Shown piece after piece: positions 12,051 to 23,593 of a DNA stretch of 64,000 nt (positions are counted from its first letter, which is position 1; each line of letters starts with the position of its first letter). The position numbers were made by a program, and so were the translations under genes. Under the pieces are notes generated by a model. It made no database searches, had not been told where the DNA came from, and saw only the letters and a program-made list of their open reading frames with translations. This DNA comes from Epiperipatus broadwayi (taxonomy: Eukaryota; Onychophora; Udeonychophora; Euonychophora; Peripatidae), in contig JAQFVV010006505.1 of the NCBI GenBank assembly GCA_028023455.1, positions 432,001 to 496,000 on the forward strand, written 5' to 3'.

Positions 12051-12419
12051 ATATTTTTCATTATTAAAAATTCAAAAATGTGGACATCCTAACAGAAACA
12101 CAGACAAAAATGTGGACATACTGACAGAAACACAATCAAGGCAAATTAATATAAAGCATCTAAAATAAGTGGTAACAATTTGTGTATATGTATATGTTTG
12201 AATACTATGTTCCTTATTGTTTTCAACAATTATCAATTCACTGCATAATCCAGTTGCAAAAATTTATGATTTCTTCTCTTCACACCACCCTATCAATTTT
12301 TCTTATCTAATCTAACAATCTCATTTGTGATTTGTTTCTATTTTTTATAATCTCTTAATCCAGTACAGACTTTAGTAATTTAGTTATACTTCTCAAATCC
12401 AGTTCAACAATATACATTT

Positions 12420-12665
12420 TTGTTAAAACAGGCAAAACTCTCCATATAGTAGTGCCACCTTGTGCTAACCAGAATAATCAATGGATGCCAGAAGGCTTGT
12501 GCATAAAATTCCCATCTGGTGTCTACTCATCCAATATCCCCAGACTAGTTTCTGGCTTATGGCCTTTGTCAGTGGCATGCTGTGTGTGGTCAATATATAT
12601 AGTGAGTTTTACCTGTTTTAACAACAGTTATACACAAGCATTGGGGGGGGTCATGTGATGTTTAT
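12420..12665 (-). repeat. Foldback family B, copy 3
   Basis: Begins with AGGCAAAACTCTCCATA and ends TTTACCTGTTTTAACAACAG..TCATGTGATG, the family inverted ends. On the minus strand it carries CUGACAA, AGGCCAUAAGCC and GAAACUAGUCUGGGGA, a hammerhead core with one box change (G8 to A), so it is probably inactive. Confidence 0.75.
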
Positions 12666-12669
12666 TGGC

Positions 12670-13380
12670 TTAATATAGACTTTCCAATGAAAATAGTGGC
12701 ATATACAGTATTTAATATATGTATAATCCCATATTTCTATACTTTACTATGCTCTTAGAAAATCTCTGTATTAATCTTTTATTAAAGGGACAGTGTAAGG
12801 TTTCATAAGCAAACATTAATAGTTTACATTTATTAAAAGTTATTTCATTTCAAACACATAGGCATAATCCTTTTTAATGTTGCTTCTCCTTTATCAAAGT
12901 TTAAATGCATGATTATCTTCATCTTATTTTATCTTTGATCAAGTTATTTGCCATTATTAACTTTATAATTAACAATCTTTTTTTAAAAAGATTAATTCGT
13001 ATTTATCTTGATGTTATCCAATAGCTTTTGCAATATTTTCTGAATTTTTGAAACGTTAATTGTAAAACAATCTTCCAAAGTGTAAAACTTGTGGTTAAGA
13101 CCTGTAGAGGTCCCTACCTTCGCATTTTCAAGTGCACACTCTTGAGATTTATTGCCTTAGTAAATATTATATCCAAAATGAAAATGACTTAATTAATCTT
13201 CATTTATTTTTAGTCCCTCCATTTTCCCTGTAATCTACAAAATATTTTCTATAAAACTACTGTAAAATGTTTTGAAAAGATGGATATATAATCTGTATAT
13301 TTTTATCAAGGCTAATATTTTTATTGATACATTTTAAATTAATCTTCTTAAATTTTGATACCATTTATCAGAATTTGGTA
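12670..13380. other. AT-rich stretch, nothing recognised
   Basis: No repeat arm, tRNA box or coding segment supported. Confidence 0.35.
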
Positions 13381-13384
13381 CTAT

Positions 13385-13585
13385 TAAAATAGGCAAAAAC
13401 TCTTATACGTTTTGCCATTCAGTGCAAGCCAGAGTAATCAACGGATTCTAGAAGGTTTGTGCATAAAATCTCCATCTAATAGCCTTGGATCTGAGAGCAC
13501 TGCAATATGTATAGAGAGTTTTGCCTGTTTAATAACAGTTAAGAGCCAACATAAGAAATGGTGATCATGTGATGTTTATTGACTT
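13385..13585. repeat. Foldback family B, copy 4 (internally deleted)
   Basis: The start arm AGGCAAAAACTCTTATACG and the end arm TATAGAGAGTTTTGCCTGTTT are inverted relative to each other. The family end GGTGATCATGTGATGTTTA is present. The hammerhead segment is lost between CATCTAATA and GCCTTGGATC. Confidence 0.7.
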
Positions 13586-13794
13586 AAATTTGGCACTATT
13601 TTAGATCTATGTGATGATCTTCAAATACTTTACCACAGTAGAAATGCATATAGAATCAAATTTGTTGGTGGTTTCTACAAATTCTTTATACAATGTTAAT
13701 TAATATTGAACATGTCTAGAATTTATCTTTAACAGATTTCTCTTCTTGGTTAGTTTTAGTTCAAAGTTTTCTGTAATCAAGTTATAACAATATT

Positions 13795-13880
13795 AAACAG
13801 GCAAAACTCTCCACATAGTGTATGGAGAGTTTTGCCTGTGCTAGCATAAGAGATGGTGATCATGTGATGTTTAATGGTTT
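13795..13880. repeat. Minimal family B foldback (copy 5)
   Basis: AGGCAAAACTCTCCA and TGGAGAGTTTTGCCT sit about 8 bases apart and form an almost perfect hairpin, followed by GGTGATCATGTGATGTTTA. It contains only the terminal arms of the family. Confidence 0.8.
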
Positions 13881-14335
13881 AATACCAATCCTGCCTAATA
13901 GGATAGTGGTGGCTATAGTTGTTAAAGAGCCAAAGACACCAAAATGTATGGGTGCTGAACTGAGTTCAGACCCATATGATTATATAAGCTATTGAGCTTA
14001 GATTGAAAATATTGTGTTTTCAATTTCATTCTCATAGTTTCATAGTGAAGTAGAAATAAAAGGTGGCTGCTGGAGGGTTGCATTATATCCTAAGATCTAG
14101 GTGCAGTGCTCTCAGATCCAAAGCTTCTCACTGACAAAGGCCACAAGCCAGAAACTAGTCTGGGGATATTGGATGAGTAGGCACTAGATGGGGATTTTAT
14201 GCACAAGCCTTCTGGCATCCAATGATTACTCTGGTTGGCACAGGGTGGCACTACTGTATGGAGAGTTTTGCCTGTTTAATAACAGTTATGTGCTAGCATA
14301 AGAGATGGTGATCATGTGATGTTTAGTGGTTCAAG
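13881..14335 (+). repeat. Foldback family B, copy 6 (near full 3' half)
   Basis: Contains the central block (AATCCTGCCTAATAGGATAG, GGTGCTGAACTGAGTTCAG), the hammerhead-like block at 14125-14167 and the terminal arm TATGGAGAGTTTTGCCTG, ending GGTGATCATGTGATGTTTA. Helix I (UUCUCA with UGGGGA), GAAAC and GUC are intact, but the first box reads CUGACAA, so cleavage is unlikely. Confidence 0.75.
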
Positions 14336-14704
14336 TTATAACAATCTTATTAAAAACGTTGTCATAGAACTAATAAAAGAAATAAATCTCTAATTTGTAA
14401 CATCTTTTAAAATATCATTGTCATTAATATTTTTCCCCATTTATTAAATATATCATTTCTGTAATCAAAAGTTTAAGGTTCCGGCTAAAGATTTTGCATA
14501 GAGACAGGAAGAAACTAAATATATGAATTGTTTGTTGGAAATGGATTAAGTATTATGTGACTGCTTTTAATATCTATAAACGGAAAAAAAACTAGAGAGA
14601 TGAACTGTTTGTTGAAGATAGATTAAGTGTCATGAGGTTGATTTTCTATCTATATATAAAAGTATTAAACAAGAAGAACTAAAATATATGAACAATTTAT
14701 TAAA

Positions 14705-15075
14705 ATGATCTTAAATATAGGGGATTTGAACTCAGACTTTCAAGAAAGCTTCAACTATCCACACTATCTCATACTCCTGATACACATGGCCACACACATG
14801 CAGAAAAGATAAACAATCATAAATATATGTATTTCATGCTGATCCAGCACTCATCAGTTAGTCCAGATTATTATCTCCCACATATGTATAATCAGTGCTC
14901 AGTTTATATTAAGATAGCAAATTTTTATACTTTAATGGACAGGCTTCAATCTACTCCAATCTCCAACTTTTCAGCCACCCATACCATTGAAAATCTGATG
15001 ATAGAATGCCCAAATCCCATGCTGATGCCAATATTGTTGTCATGCCCATGTTGACCTCAAGTCACTCTGATCCCT
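14705..15075 (-). repeat. Foldback-prone SINE family D, copy 1
   Basis: On the minus strand it holds a hammerhead-like core (14832-14857) followed by a tRNA-like block: AGTCTGAGTTCAAATCCCC is a good box B. Three further copies in this window share AACTCAGACTTTC, AGATAAA(T/C)AATCA, TATATTAAGATAGC and CATTGAAAATCTGATG. Overlapping ORFs are not genes. Confidence 0.7.
14832..14857 (-). ncRNA. Hammerhead-like core, family D
   Basis: Minus strand: CUGAUGA, helix II GUGCUG/CAGCAU with a GAU loop (six pairs, one G-U), then GAAA. Downstream UACAUAUA can form a short helix III before an AUA triplet. Helix I pairs poorly in this copy. The core is intact, but the whole ribozyme is degenerate. Confidence 0.4.
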
Positions 15076-15232
15076 CATGTATAGGACAGTATCCATTTAA
15101 ATACATAGAAGAGGGATGGCAGAATGCAGACTTAATGTGTAAGGTTTAAAATACAATTTTATGGTCGAATGAAAATTTATATTTGAAATTGTTATTATAC
15201 AGCTACAATCAAATTACGTAATTTTTTGTCAA

Positions 15233-15330
15233 GCATTGGTAGCCAAGAGGTCAGCGCAGCTGACTTGCAAGCAAGCAGCTGTTTTCAGACAGTTGTCACG
15301 GGTTCGCTTCCTGGCTGATGCTTTGACATC
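15233..15330 (+). mobile_element. tRNA-like SINE (family F, copy 2)
   Basis: GGTAGCCAAGAGGTCAGCGC (box A-like) and CGGGTTCGCTTCCTGGC (box B-like), followed by GATGCTTTGACAT and an A-run. It is a tRNA-derived retroposon head, related to copies near 2.8, 39.7 and 61.7 kb. Confidence 0.7.
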
Positions 15331-15419
15331 TGGAAAAAAATTACATACATTTTGCTTAATTAATAAAGGGTTATGTTATTATTTTATTAATCCATTTGTT
15401 TGTTCTCCAAAAGTTTAAA

Positions 15420-15840
15420 TATTATAACCTTAACACACCTATATTCCAGTTCATAAAATATCCACAACTCCGAGAATATGCAAATCCCTGAATGAAGTGC
15501 TGATGTGTTATGGTAATGATTTTTGGAATTGATGGTGTAGTATTTTAAATAATTCTAAGTAAACATTCTTCTTTGAAGAGATTTGGAAGCTGGAGTGTCT
15601 TAAAATAGAAACTTAAAACAAATAAAATACTTTAGAATGGTTGTGATAATAAAATCATCACCATCATCCCTGTTGTTTAATTAATTATGATGCTTTAAAC
15701 CAGGATTTATAAGATTTATAGATATATGTAGTGGGATATTCTTACATATATAAATATATACATATATAATATATAATGAGTGTACTAATAGCTTTAAACA
15801 AGTAAATTTTATTATTATTTTATTTTTTTCTGATAAATGC
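15420..15840. other. AT-rich stretch, nothing recognised
   Basis: Only short ATATA tracts near 15740-15780. Confidence 0.35.
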
Positions 15841-15859
15841 CCCAAGGAAACACATTTAA

Positions 15860-16165
15860 AAATTTCTATCTAGAATCATCCCTATCCCCAAACCAGTTTC
15901 AAGCTGTTGGCTCTCATCAGTGAGAAGCTAGGATATCCAGTCACCAGAACCAAAATACAAGCTCAAGCCCAGCATTTATGTAATGCTTAACTATTAAATA
16001 GAAGATCTGAAATTTGTCAGACATCTATATATCTTCAAATCTAGCTCTCCAACTCAAATAGCCATATGGAACTGAACTAAATTCAGATACTAGTGTCTGG
16101 ATGCTCTAGCTCCTCACTCACAAGAGGCAACAGCTTGAAATTGTTTTGGGGATGATTTTAAAGAT
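15860..16165. repeat. Foldback family C, copy 1
   Basis: Inverted arms: 15877-15930 (ATCCCTATCCCCAAACCAG..) and 16108-16165 (..TTGTTTTGGGGATGATTTT). The left arm keeps a complete hammerhead on the minus strand. The right arm has the matching but decayed core (ACTCACA..AGGCAACAGCTTGAAA). The centre has GAACTGAACTAAATTCAG and a block shared with 50.7 and 58.1 kb. Confidence 0.7.
15885..15926 (-). ncRNA. Predicted type I hammerhead ribozyme (family C)
   Basis: Self-cleaving RNA motif, read on the minus strand. Helix I: UUCUCA (15926-15921) pairs with UGGGGA (15890-15885), six pairs including two G-U. Box 1 is CUGAUGA (15920-15914). Helix II is GAGC/GCUU with a CAACA loop (four pairs, one G-U). 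Box 2 is GAAA (15900-15897). Helix III is A-C with G-U around a two-base UG loop. The NUH triplet is GUU, with cleavage expected after 15891. All conserved core bases are present. Very short helix III is a known property of PLE-type hammerheads, which often work as dimers. Found by hand folding only. Confidence 0.7.
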
Positions 16166-16169
16166 TTTG

Positions 16170-17430
16170 AATGCATTCTTTTGTGGCATATTTAGAGGTA
16201 TGAGCACGCTTGTTATATTACATATTTCTAAATACAAGCTACGTAATCACGTGATGTATGATTTTATTTCATTAAGATATATACATACATGCTTGTGACA
16301 ACAGAGGCCTATTTATATCATTACAATATGTAAATGTAATATAGTGGTGTTTTCATTATATTCTTATGGATTAAATCCATAGGTTATTTTTAGCATGTTA
16401 AAGAAAAAGATTTAAAACAAAAAAATTAGACTACTAATACGACAACTAAAAAGCTATGTGACGGACCAAATGCCTGTCTATGATTGATTAATATCTCCTG
16501 TATAGTTTAGTATTAATATCAGAGAGTTTTTTAAGCTGCGGCATAAAATTATGCGTTTTTACATTTGGTGTTACTAATATTTTGGGTTTTAAAATTAGGT
16601 TTAGATTTTCTTTATTATCATCATATATACATACAAATAAAAAAAATTGAGTAAACCTGATATTTATTTTTAATTACTTTATTAATTCACGTAATTTGAA
16701 ATTGATCAAATCTTTATTTTGATAAAAGGATTACCATTTCCATTTTACTTTATTATTAAATATTTAATATTCGCAGTAAACGGCAAACTGACTATAAATT
16801 GTTTTAAGAAGTGAAACTCAATTATCAGAAATAATAAAAATAGTTTTAACTTTTATGGTTTCTGTTTATATCAAACTAGTTATACTATAAAAATAAATAC
16901 TTGATTTTACCAGAATAATAAAACTGCACTTTAAAAAAAAAAAATCAAATACAATTTGAACTGAAATAAAAAGATATATAAAACTAATATGTTTTCATAT
17001 ATCTATTGTAACGGAAATTAGGTTCAAACGAATTCAAGCTCAAAAGTTGGGTAATCTATTTAGCATTTTCTCATCTCAAAGTATGATTTTATTTCTGTCT
17101 ATTTTTATTGGTATTCAACCATACTTTACTACACCCATACTGTATAGGTTAATTAATAGACATGTGGACACCACTTTTGTATGGAAGGACTATTCTAGGT
17201 GAGTCATTATTCAATCGTCAACATAATTTTCTGACTACATGCTAGCTAAAGATTTATCTTGTGGGCTTGCTATTCTAAAAATAGGACAAATTATTGCATA
17301 TAATTAAATGGTATCGAAAAGGCGTATACAGATAAAATTTAATAATGTATGTTTTGTTAAAAAAATACATAAACAAACAAATATGCACATATAGTTGTAT
17401 TTTTATATTGGAGTATTTCTATCATCTAAT
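16170..17430. other. AT-rich stretch, possible LTR fragment
   Basis: Mostly featureless. At 17007 the words TGTAACGGAA and GTTCAAAC resemble the start of the solo LTR at 18109 (TGTAACGGAA..GTTTGAAC), but no paired end was found. Confidence 0.3.
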
Positions 17431-17436
17431 ATGTGT

Positions 17437-17683
17437 ATTGAATGTCTTTAGAAAAATTTAACTTCATTTAAACATTTCAAATATATTCAACTGTTAGTAA
17501 TAGCACTTCAAACAAGTTAGTATATGCACACCGTTTTGAGAGGTATTTTTCTCCCCCATCTTTTTCAGGTGTTGCTAGCCTGACCAGTGACAGCATTAGC
17601 ATGGGATTTGAACCTGGACCCTTAGATTCTTGAGTATTAAATTTTAAGGTAACGCTCTAACCAACTGAGCCATCCTGCTAAAG
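17437..17683 (-). mobile_element. tRNA-like SINE (family A, copy 2)
   Basis: Minus strand: GGATGGCTCAGTTGGTTAGAG is a strong box A and CAGGTTCAAATCCC is a strong box B. They are followed by GTCACTGGTCAGGCTAGC, CTGAAAAAGATGG..CCTCTCAAAACGG, and the tail AAGTTAAATTTTTCTAAAGAC. This is the best single copy of family A. The hammerhead-like boxes are degenerate: CUGAAAA for CUGANGA and CAAA for GAAA. Confidence 0.75.
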
Positions 17684-18108
17684 GCAACAGTCGTTAGTAA
17701 TTTCATATACTTATCTATGAGGTTCCTCCTGATTTCTCCACTTTTTCCTAAAAGCAAAGTTGATTAGTGGTTTCCATACATTATGTATAGTCACACTAGA
17801 TTGTCTTATGGAATTTTTTGCCATTGTCATGCCTTCAGGAAAATATTAAGTACATGTAGTCTTAACACAGTATTTATATATAAATATAAAATAAAATATT
17901 GAATGTAATTATTATGTTAATAGAGAACGAATATACATATAAACAAAATATCATTAAAGGTGAATAATAATTAATAAAATAGAAATAAATGACTTAACTT
18001 TTTCACTCATATATTTATTAATTATTCAGCATAATTTAAACATTATATTAACAACATAAAAGTGTATTCAGTCAAAGAGGCTTTTTATTACTAAAGATAT
18101 ATATATAT

Positions 18109-20347
18109 TGTAACGGAATAGCGTTACATAGGGTTTGAACCTAGGAAGTTAAATATATATTTAATCGAGACAAAGTCGGTATATGTAAACACACACATAC
18201 TCAAGCAATGTAAAATACTCTATTTCATTTTCTTACAACTTATGATAAAAAATAGAGATAGTTTTCTTTCCATACTTTCTAAAATACACTTGTAAAATAA
18301 AATATTAATATGTCTAATTAAATAGTTTAAGGCTTTAACATAATTTACTAAAATAATATTCTCTAAAATGAAAAAATAATATGCCATTATAAATATCAAT
18401 AAATAATTTATACTTGTATATGCCGCGGGGGTAACTAAAAAGGGATATTTTAAATTATAATTGTAGTAAAAGTAAAAGCTTATAGAAATGATTTTGAGAA
18501 AGATTAAATGCTCGACTTTTAGCTAATGTAAATTACATTGTTCTCGTAAGACACGCACACACGTATGCATTCAAGGTGTGAATGAATATAAGTTTGTTAA
18601 CTGAGATTGCAATATGAGATTGCCTAAACATAAGATTGCCTTAAGCACATGGATTGAGTAGGACACGGACCCCAACGACAACTCTAAGAACATGGAACTC
18701 TGGGGGGAGATTCGATCCTCAGATAAAATCCAACCCATATAAATATCAAGCAAAATCTAGAGAAAAAATTAATTATATGTTGTTAAGAGAAGCTAAGTCA
18801 AATTATCAATTTTTTGTTCAACTTTCTCAAAATTCAATTTAATTCAAATTACTTCGTTTGTGCTACCCGTTTTCAAGATGATCGATATGAAATTAATATT
18901 TAGAGCGTCGACTGTCATGAGGGGCTAGGAAACCCTTCAGTGATTGATCGACGCTCCGCCACCAGAACATCTCCGTCGCTATGAATACTTAATAATATTA
19001 CCATCTAAAATTAGTGCTCCAACCAGTTCAATAATGTTCCGTGAAATACATGAATCATCCTGATTTATTACGCTCAACTTTAAAAGAAATGAACAACCTT
19101 CTTATGGAAAACATCATCTCCCATGTTCAAACCTCCACTTAATTAGAAGCAGCGGAAGAATAAGCCAAAATCCTAGGTAAACACTTTATTTTTTTATGCT
19201 TTCATTCATTCCATACGTAAACTTTTAAAAAAGGCAATCTCATAATTAACTAACTTTGATTTCGTAAATTAAACTATAAAATATTCCGTAATTCATTATA
19301 TTTAAAAACTTATTATTGTAACTTATTATTGTAATCTCAACCTTCGTAAAATCAAACACTATGCAATTCCTAAAATTTAAATCTCAGGACTTTTCAAATA
19401 TGAACTTTGACCCTAATTATTATCTTATAATTTATAACACTTACCTTCAAAAATGTAAAAAAAGGAAATTTATATTCTATCATCCATATTTTATGATATA
19501 TAATATGTTCTTTTCTGTGCGAGTGCGTAAATGCGTGTGTGTGCGTGTAAATAAAACTTTTAACCAATGTGCTTTTTTTTTATATTCAATAAATTTGTTC
19601 AGTATTTAAACAAGTCGAGCATTTCTCAAATCATTTCCTATAATTAAATCTTTATTCTATTTTTCGTCTTGATTATTAATAAAGTTAGCATTTATTCGTA
19701 TAATTAATTATATTACTTTAGATTTATCTTTAATAAACCTTGTTGCTTTTTAAAATGTCACTTACAAACATCGTGCCGTAAGTCACGATGTTTATTTATT
19801 TGCTTATTCCGTAGTTAAGATAGATTTAAGATTTGGGAGGGCCTATTATAAAATATAAATAAATGTCAATAAGTTGTAAATATAGCTGGAGTAAATAATT
19901 CTACCGGACGGTATGATATAGGGGGGATGATCTTATAAGCTTCTAATTGTTTAGAGATATAAACGAATAATCGTATTGGTCCCAAATAACCAATGACCCG
20001 GTCCAATGCTTGGATCGATCAGTTAGTTAATCAAGCGTCTTCTCCATTGGTTATCATAGCGTCTTTTACCAGAATAGTAATTTTGAAAACAATTACATCG
20101 CGACCCTGAGTGACCCTATTGGTCCATGCTGGGAGTTTGAGCTTGTGGGCGGGATTAGACTTCGAAATCGTTTTGATATGACGTAAGGTGATGCGAGAAG
20201 TTAAATTATAATTAAATCATCGTATCTGGCGCCCCCTTGTATTGATAGTGAACAGTTATCGATAGAAGAAAATAAATAAAGCTTTACGCTATGTCATGTT
20301 TGTTTCGGAGCTCTCAATCCCTATATGATCGGGAAGACCCGGTTACA
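18109..20347 (+). mobile_element. Solo LTR, about 2.24 kb
   Basis: Starts TGTAACGG and ends CCCGGTTACA, with the terminal inverted repeat TGTAAC/GTTACA. It is flanked on both sides by (AT)n, so any target-site duplication is hidden in the microsatellite. Near its right end is AATAAA (20275-20280) followed by GCTTTACGC, as expected for a polyadenylation signal before R/U5. No second copy, internal coding region or primer-binding site is present, so recombination between two LTRs has probably removed the body. The ORFs inside (18571-18842, 19361-19609) carry no recognisable protein. Strand is inferred from the AATAAA position. Confidence 0.6.
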
Positions 20348-20359
20348 ATATATATATAT

Positions 20360-23294
20360 TGTGAATGTTCAAATTGATGATCCAGGTATATATATATATA
20401 AAAAAAAATAATAATAATAATAAACAATTCAGTACAATTTAAGTTTAACTAAATAGGATTGATATTATTTTATATATTTCATATATGAATGCAGTCACCA
20501 TAGTAACATTATTACATACAGTTCAATGTTTTTTTTTATGTTGAGTATATGTGTTTATAAATTAATTTAAAAAAATATATATATTATTATTAAAAAAATA
20601 TAGATATGTGTAAATCATTGATGTTTATCAATAATTTAAAAGGTTATTATATCAATTTTGTATTTTGGTTTGTAAAATAATAAAAAAATTGTAATCGAAT
20701 TTGGATTTAATCTTCATGTATCTTTTTATCCGAACTTACCCATAACCGCGCCAAAACAACTATAAGAAAATTGATAGAATTGAGTTTTTTTTGAGTAAGA
20801 TTGTGTGGTCGTCAAGATACGAAAAACGTCAGAAAGAGAACATATAAAAAGGACGCGACAGAATATAACAGGACTCTTTATCATTTTGCAATAGTAAAGG
20901 ATAGATCTATTTTCTGTGTCTTAACAAATAAATTTTTTCAATATTTTTTTTTTGTATGTAAAACCATAAAACATGGAAAAATAGTGGAATTATCTGCCCA
21001 TTCAATCATTTAGCGGGCAGTTGCGAAAAGTTTCCGGGGACAGCGGCAGCAAAGTAAAAAAAAAAAAAAAACCTATGAAATAAAAATAAAAAAAAATGCT
21101 TTATAAATAAAAAATGGATTTGCGTAAATATCATCTCACGAATAAAGAAACGGGCCGACTGGATCAATTCACATCATAATAGGGATAATCAAAGTGCACT
21201 CACCTCTTCGGACAAAAAAAAAAAAACTTTTAGTGAAGTATCATGTAAAGTTTGCGATTATTATTTCTGACAGAGAAACTTCTCTTGACACTAGAACTGA
21301 AGTCAATCAATAGGCAAATAAATAGTGAACGAACAGACTTATATATATATGGTATGATTTTTTTTTATATGAAATGTACGTGTGTTAATTTTTTTTATAT
21401 GTAATAAAATGGGAATGATTTTTTTTAAATTATCTCTAAAAGTAATATAATTTATTAAATGAAAATGATCGGAAAGACTCAAATATATTTATTATTTCAT
21501 ATTCATTTATCCGTAATTATTTTGATAAACAAATAGATTTTGATACCCTCCTATTTCACATTTTGGTATCGGTTATATGTAAAAAATTTTTTTAATAAAA
21601 TATCTAAGAGCCTTTCCCGTCATTTACTCATTCATTTTTTTTTGTCGTTATCGTTATTGCAACACATATATAGAGATACACATAGCAATTTGATCATTTT
21701 ATTTAGTCAACCAATCTAAAATATAAAGTCATTTCGGATGTATTTTATCATTAATATTGCCAATTTTCTTTTCTATAATCTAATAAATTGAGTTAATTTA
21801 AATATCAAGACTAGTTTAATTATTTTGTTTTATTTGGATTGCGTAAGACGGCGTAGCTATTTAAGTAACAGGATTCAAACTCAGCTTGGTAAGCGAATTG
21901 GAATATAAGATAAGGTATGTTTTGCTTATTAGTATTTTATTTTGTTTCTATATGAATTTCATATTTATATTTGCATTCGAATATTATATATACATATTAT
22001 CATTTATCTTAGTTAATATTACAAAGTCAATCATTTCATGTTTGTCTGATTCCGTCATAAAAATCTAAATAGATTATACTTTATCGTTTGGTTCAGAATA
22101 ATTCGTCTTGGATATTTTCTTAAACTCCTATAAAATGAAGAGAATAAACTTCATTGACCGATTTAATTGAATATTGTTTTGATTTGTATAAATATCAATT
22201 ATAATCATTTGTTGTCAGTCAATTTTTATTCAATTGTTTAAAATTTCAAACAAGTTGTATTAATACTCACAGGTGAATAAACATCCAATAGAAGCTCGAT
22301 ATATCTTTTATGTAATGTGGTTGGACATTGTAAAGTTAGAGATGAGCTAATAGAGTGTTGATATTAAACTCCAGTGAAGTATTCTATTTTAAAACCTAAA
22401 CGAAGCACTAATTAAGCATCATTTTATTGGGAGATATTTGTGAGTTATTTATAAATTATTTTGTAGCTTCTTAGTAAACCATCGACGTCTATTAATTTGT
22501 TTAAACATTTAAGTGAGTGTATAAATTTTCAAAGTGTTTATAAAATTATAATAAAACCAGTTGATACCCACAGAAAATTATTAATTAGAGATTGAAGTAG
22601 AAAGAATTGTATATCGCTTATTGACACGAGTGTTTATCTTTCTATTTAGCGTTTATTAAAATAGATATATGTATATTTGGGTTCAAGTATTATTTTGTTT
22701 TGTTATTTAAATAATGTCTATATGTAAACAAATGTTTTGTAAAGTACTATTACAGGTACTTAGAAGCTTATCCATTAAGTTAAAAAGGCAGCATCTTTAA
22801 ATAATAAAGTAGATTTAAATTACTATAACAGTAACAGGCTAATAAAATATATATTGGAATCTGTTTTAGTTATTAATTGGATTTGATTTTGATTAGATTG
22901 CCAATCTAGTAGTTAGCCTAATCCTATATTATTGTTTAGGGCAATAGTAGTTGGTTTCACTGCTCTTTGCAATTTATGTTGTAATTGTGATGGATTTGTT
23001 GATGTCTGGAGCAGATAGTCTCATTATTTCTTCATTTCACATATAACTTAAGTAAATTAAACTTTAAGAGAGATTATTTGTGCTTTGTGATGGTTTATTA
23101 TATAACGGCGACCCGATTGAGCTAGACCAGATTAATTTAAATTAGATTTTTAGATTTTTTTATCAGATCAGATTGATCATCCTAACCATCACCTTCATCC
23201 ATCAATTCAATCAGTTACAAATTGGCACCAACATTTTGGGCCTTCTTTCTTCAATTTAAATGGAATACAGCATTCAACAATTCCGACGGTTACA
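20360..23294 (+). repeat. LTR 1 of the array (2.94 kb)
   Basis: TGTGAATG..GGTTACA. Homologous throughout to LTR 2 and LTR 3 apart from homopolymer and AT-repeat length changes and scattered substitutions. Short frames such as 20801-21013 and 21886-22068 recur only because the LTR recurs. Confidence 0.88.
23215..23242 (+). promoter_or_regulatory. PBS-like decoy inside LTR end
   Basis: TTACAAATTGGCACCAAC..GGGCC lies about 75 bases before the real LTR edge. It parallels the true edge TTACAAAATGGCGCGCCAAC..GGGCC at 23290-23316. It looks like an older LTR end plus primer site now contained in the LTR. Confidence 0.4.
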
Positions 23295-23297
23295 AAA

Positions 23298-23316
23298 TGG
23301 CGCGCCAACTCGGGCC
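23298..23316 (+). promoter_or_regulatory. Primer-binding site, body 1
   Basis: TGGCGCGCCAACTCGGGCC begins three bases after the LTR end. The TGGCGC start resembles primer sites complementary to tRNA 3' ends in Ty3/gypsy elements and retroviruses. The exact tRNA was not identified. Confidence 0.6.
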
Positions 23317-23593
23317 GAAATAACCAATTAAAGACCCAAGTTTGAGTCTCATATAGATGCTAAAACATGGTATTATTTTTATATGCATTGGTGGAGTTAT
23401 ATAGCTGATTATATTGTGTCATAGGTTTAAATAAGATATTAGAATATTTGTTGTTGTCGTTCTTTGGGGATTTTTATTCGCAGCTGTAGGATTGAACGGA
23501 TTGATATGTTTTATGTAAGAATAAATAAAAGTAAAGTATTTCGCAATTTATTTAAAATAGAGATATTATATTTGACATAAATAGAAAATAAAA

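Noticed and set aside
15233-15330. Functional tRNA gene at the box A / box B pairs (also 2.8, 39.7 and 61.7 kb)
   Set aside because: Acceptor stems do not pair, and the same head with a common 3' tail is dispersed, as in SINEs.
17007-17060. Start of another TGTAACGG-type LTR
   Set aside because: Only about ten bases match clearly; no end or second copy seen.
20801-21013. 70-codon frame in LTR 1 and LTR 2
   Set aside because: It is lost in LTR 3 and has no family features; repeat shadow.
21886-22068. 60-codon frame repeated at 21.9, 27.7 and 33.5 kb
   Set aside because: It recurs only because it lies in the LTR present three times; AT-rich, no motif.
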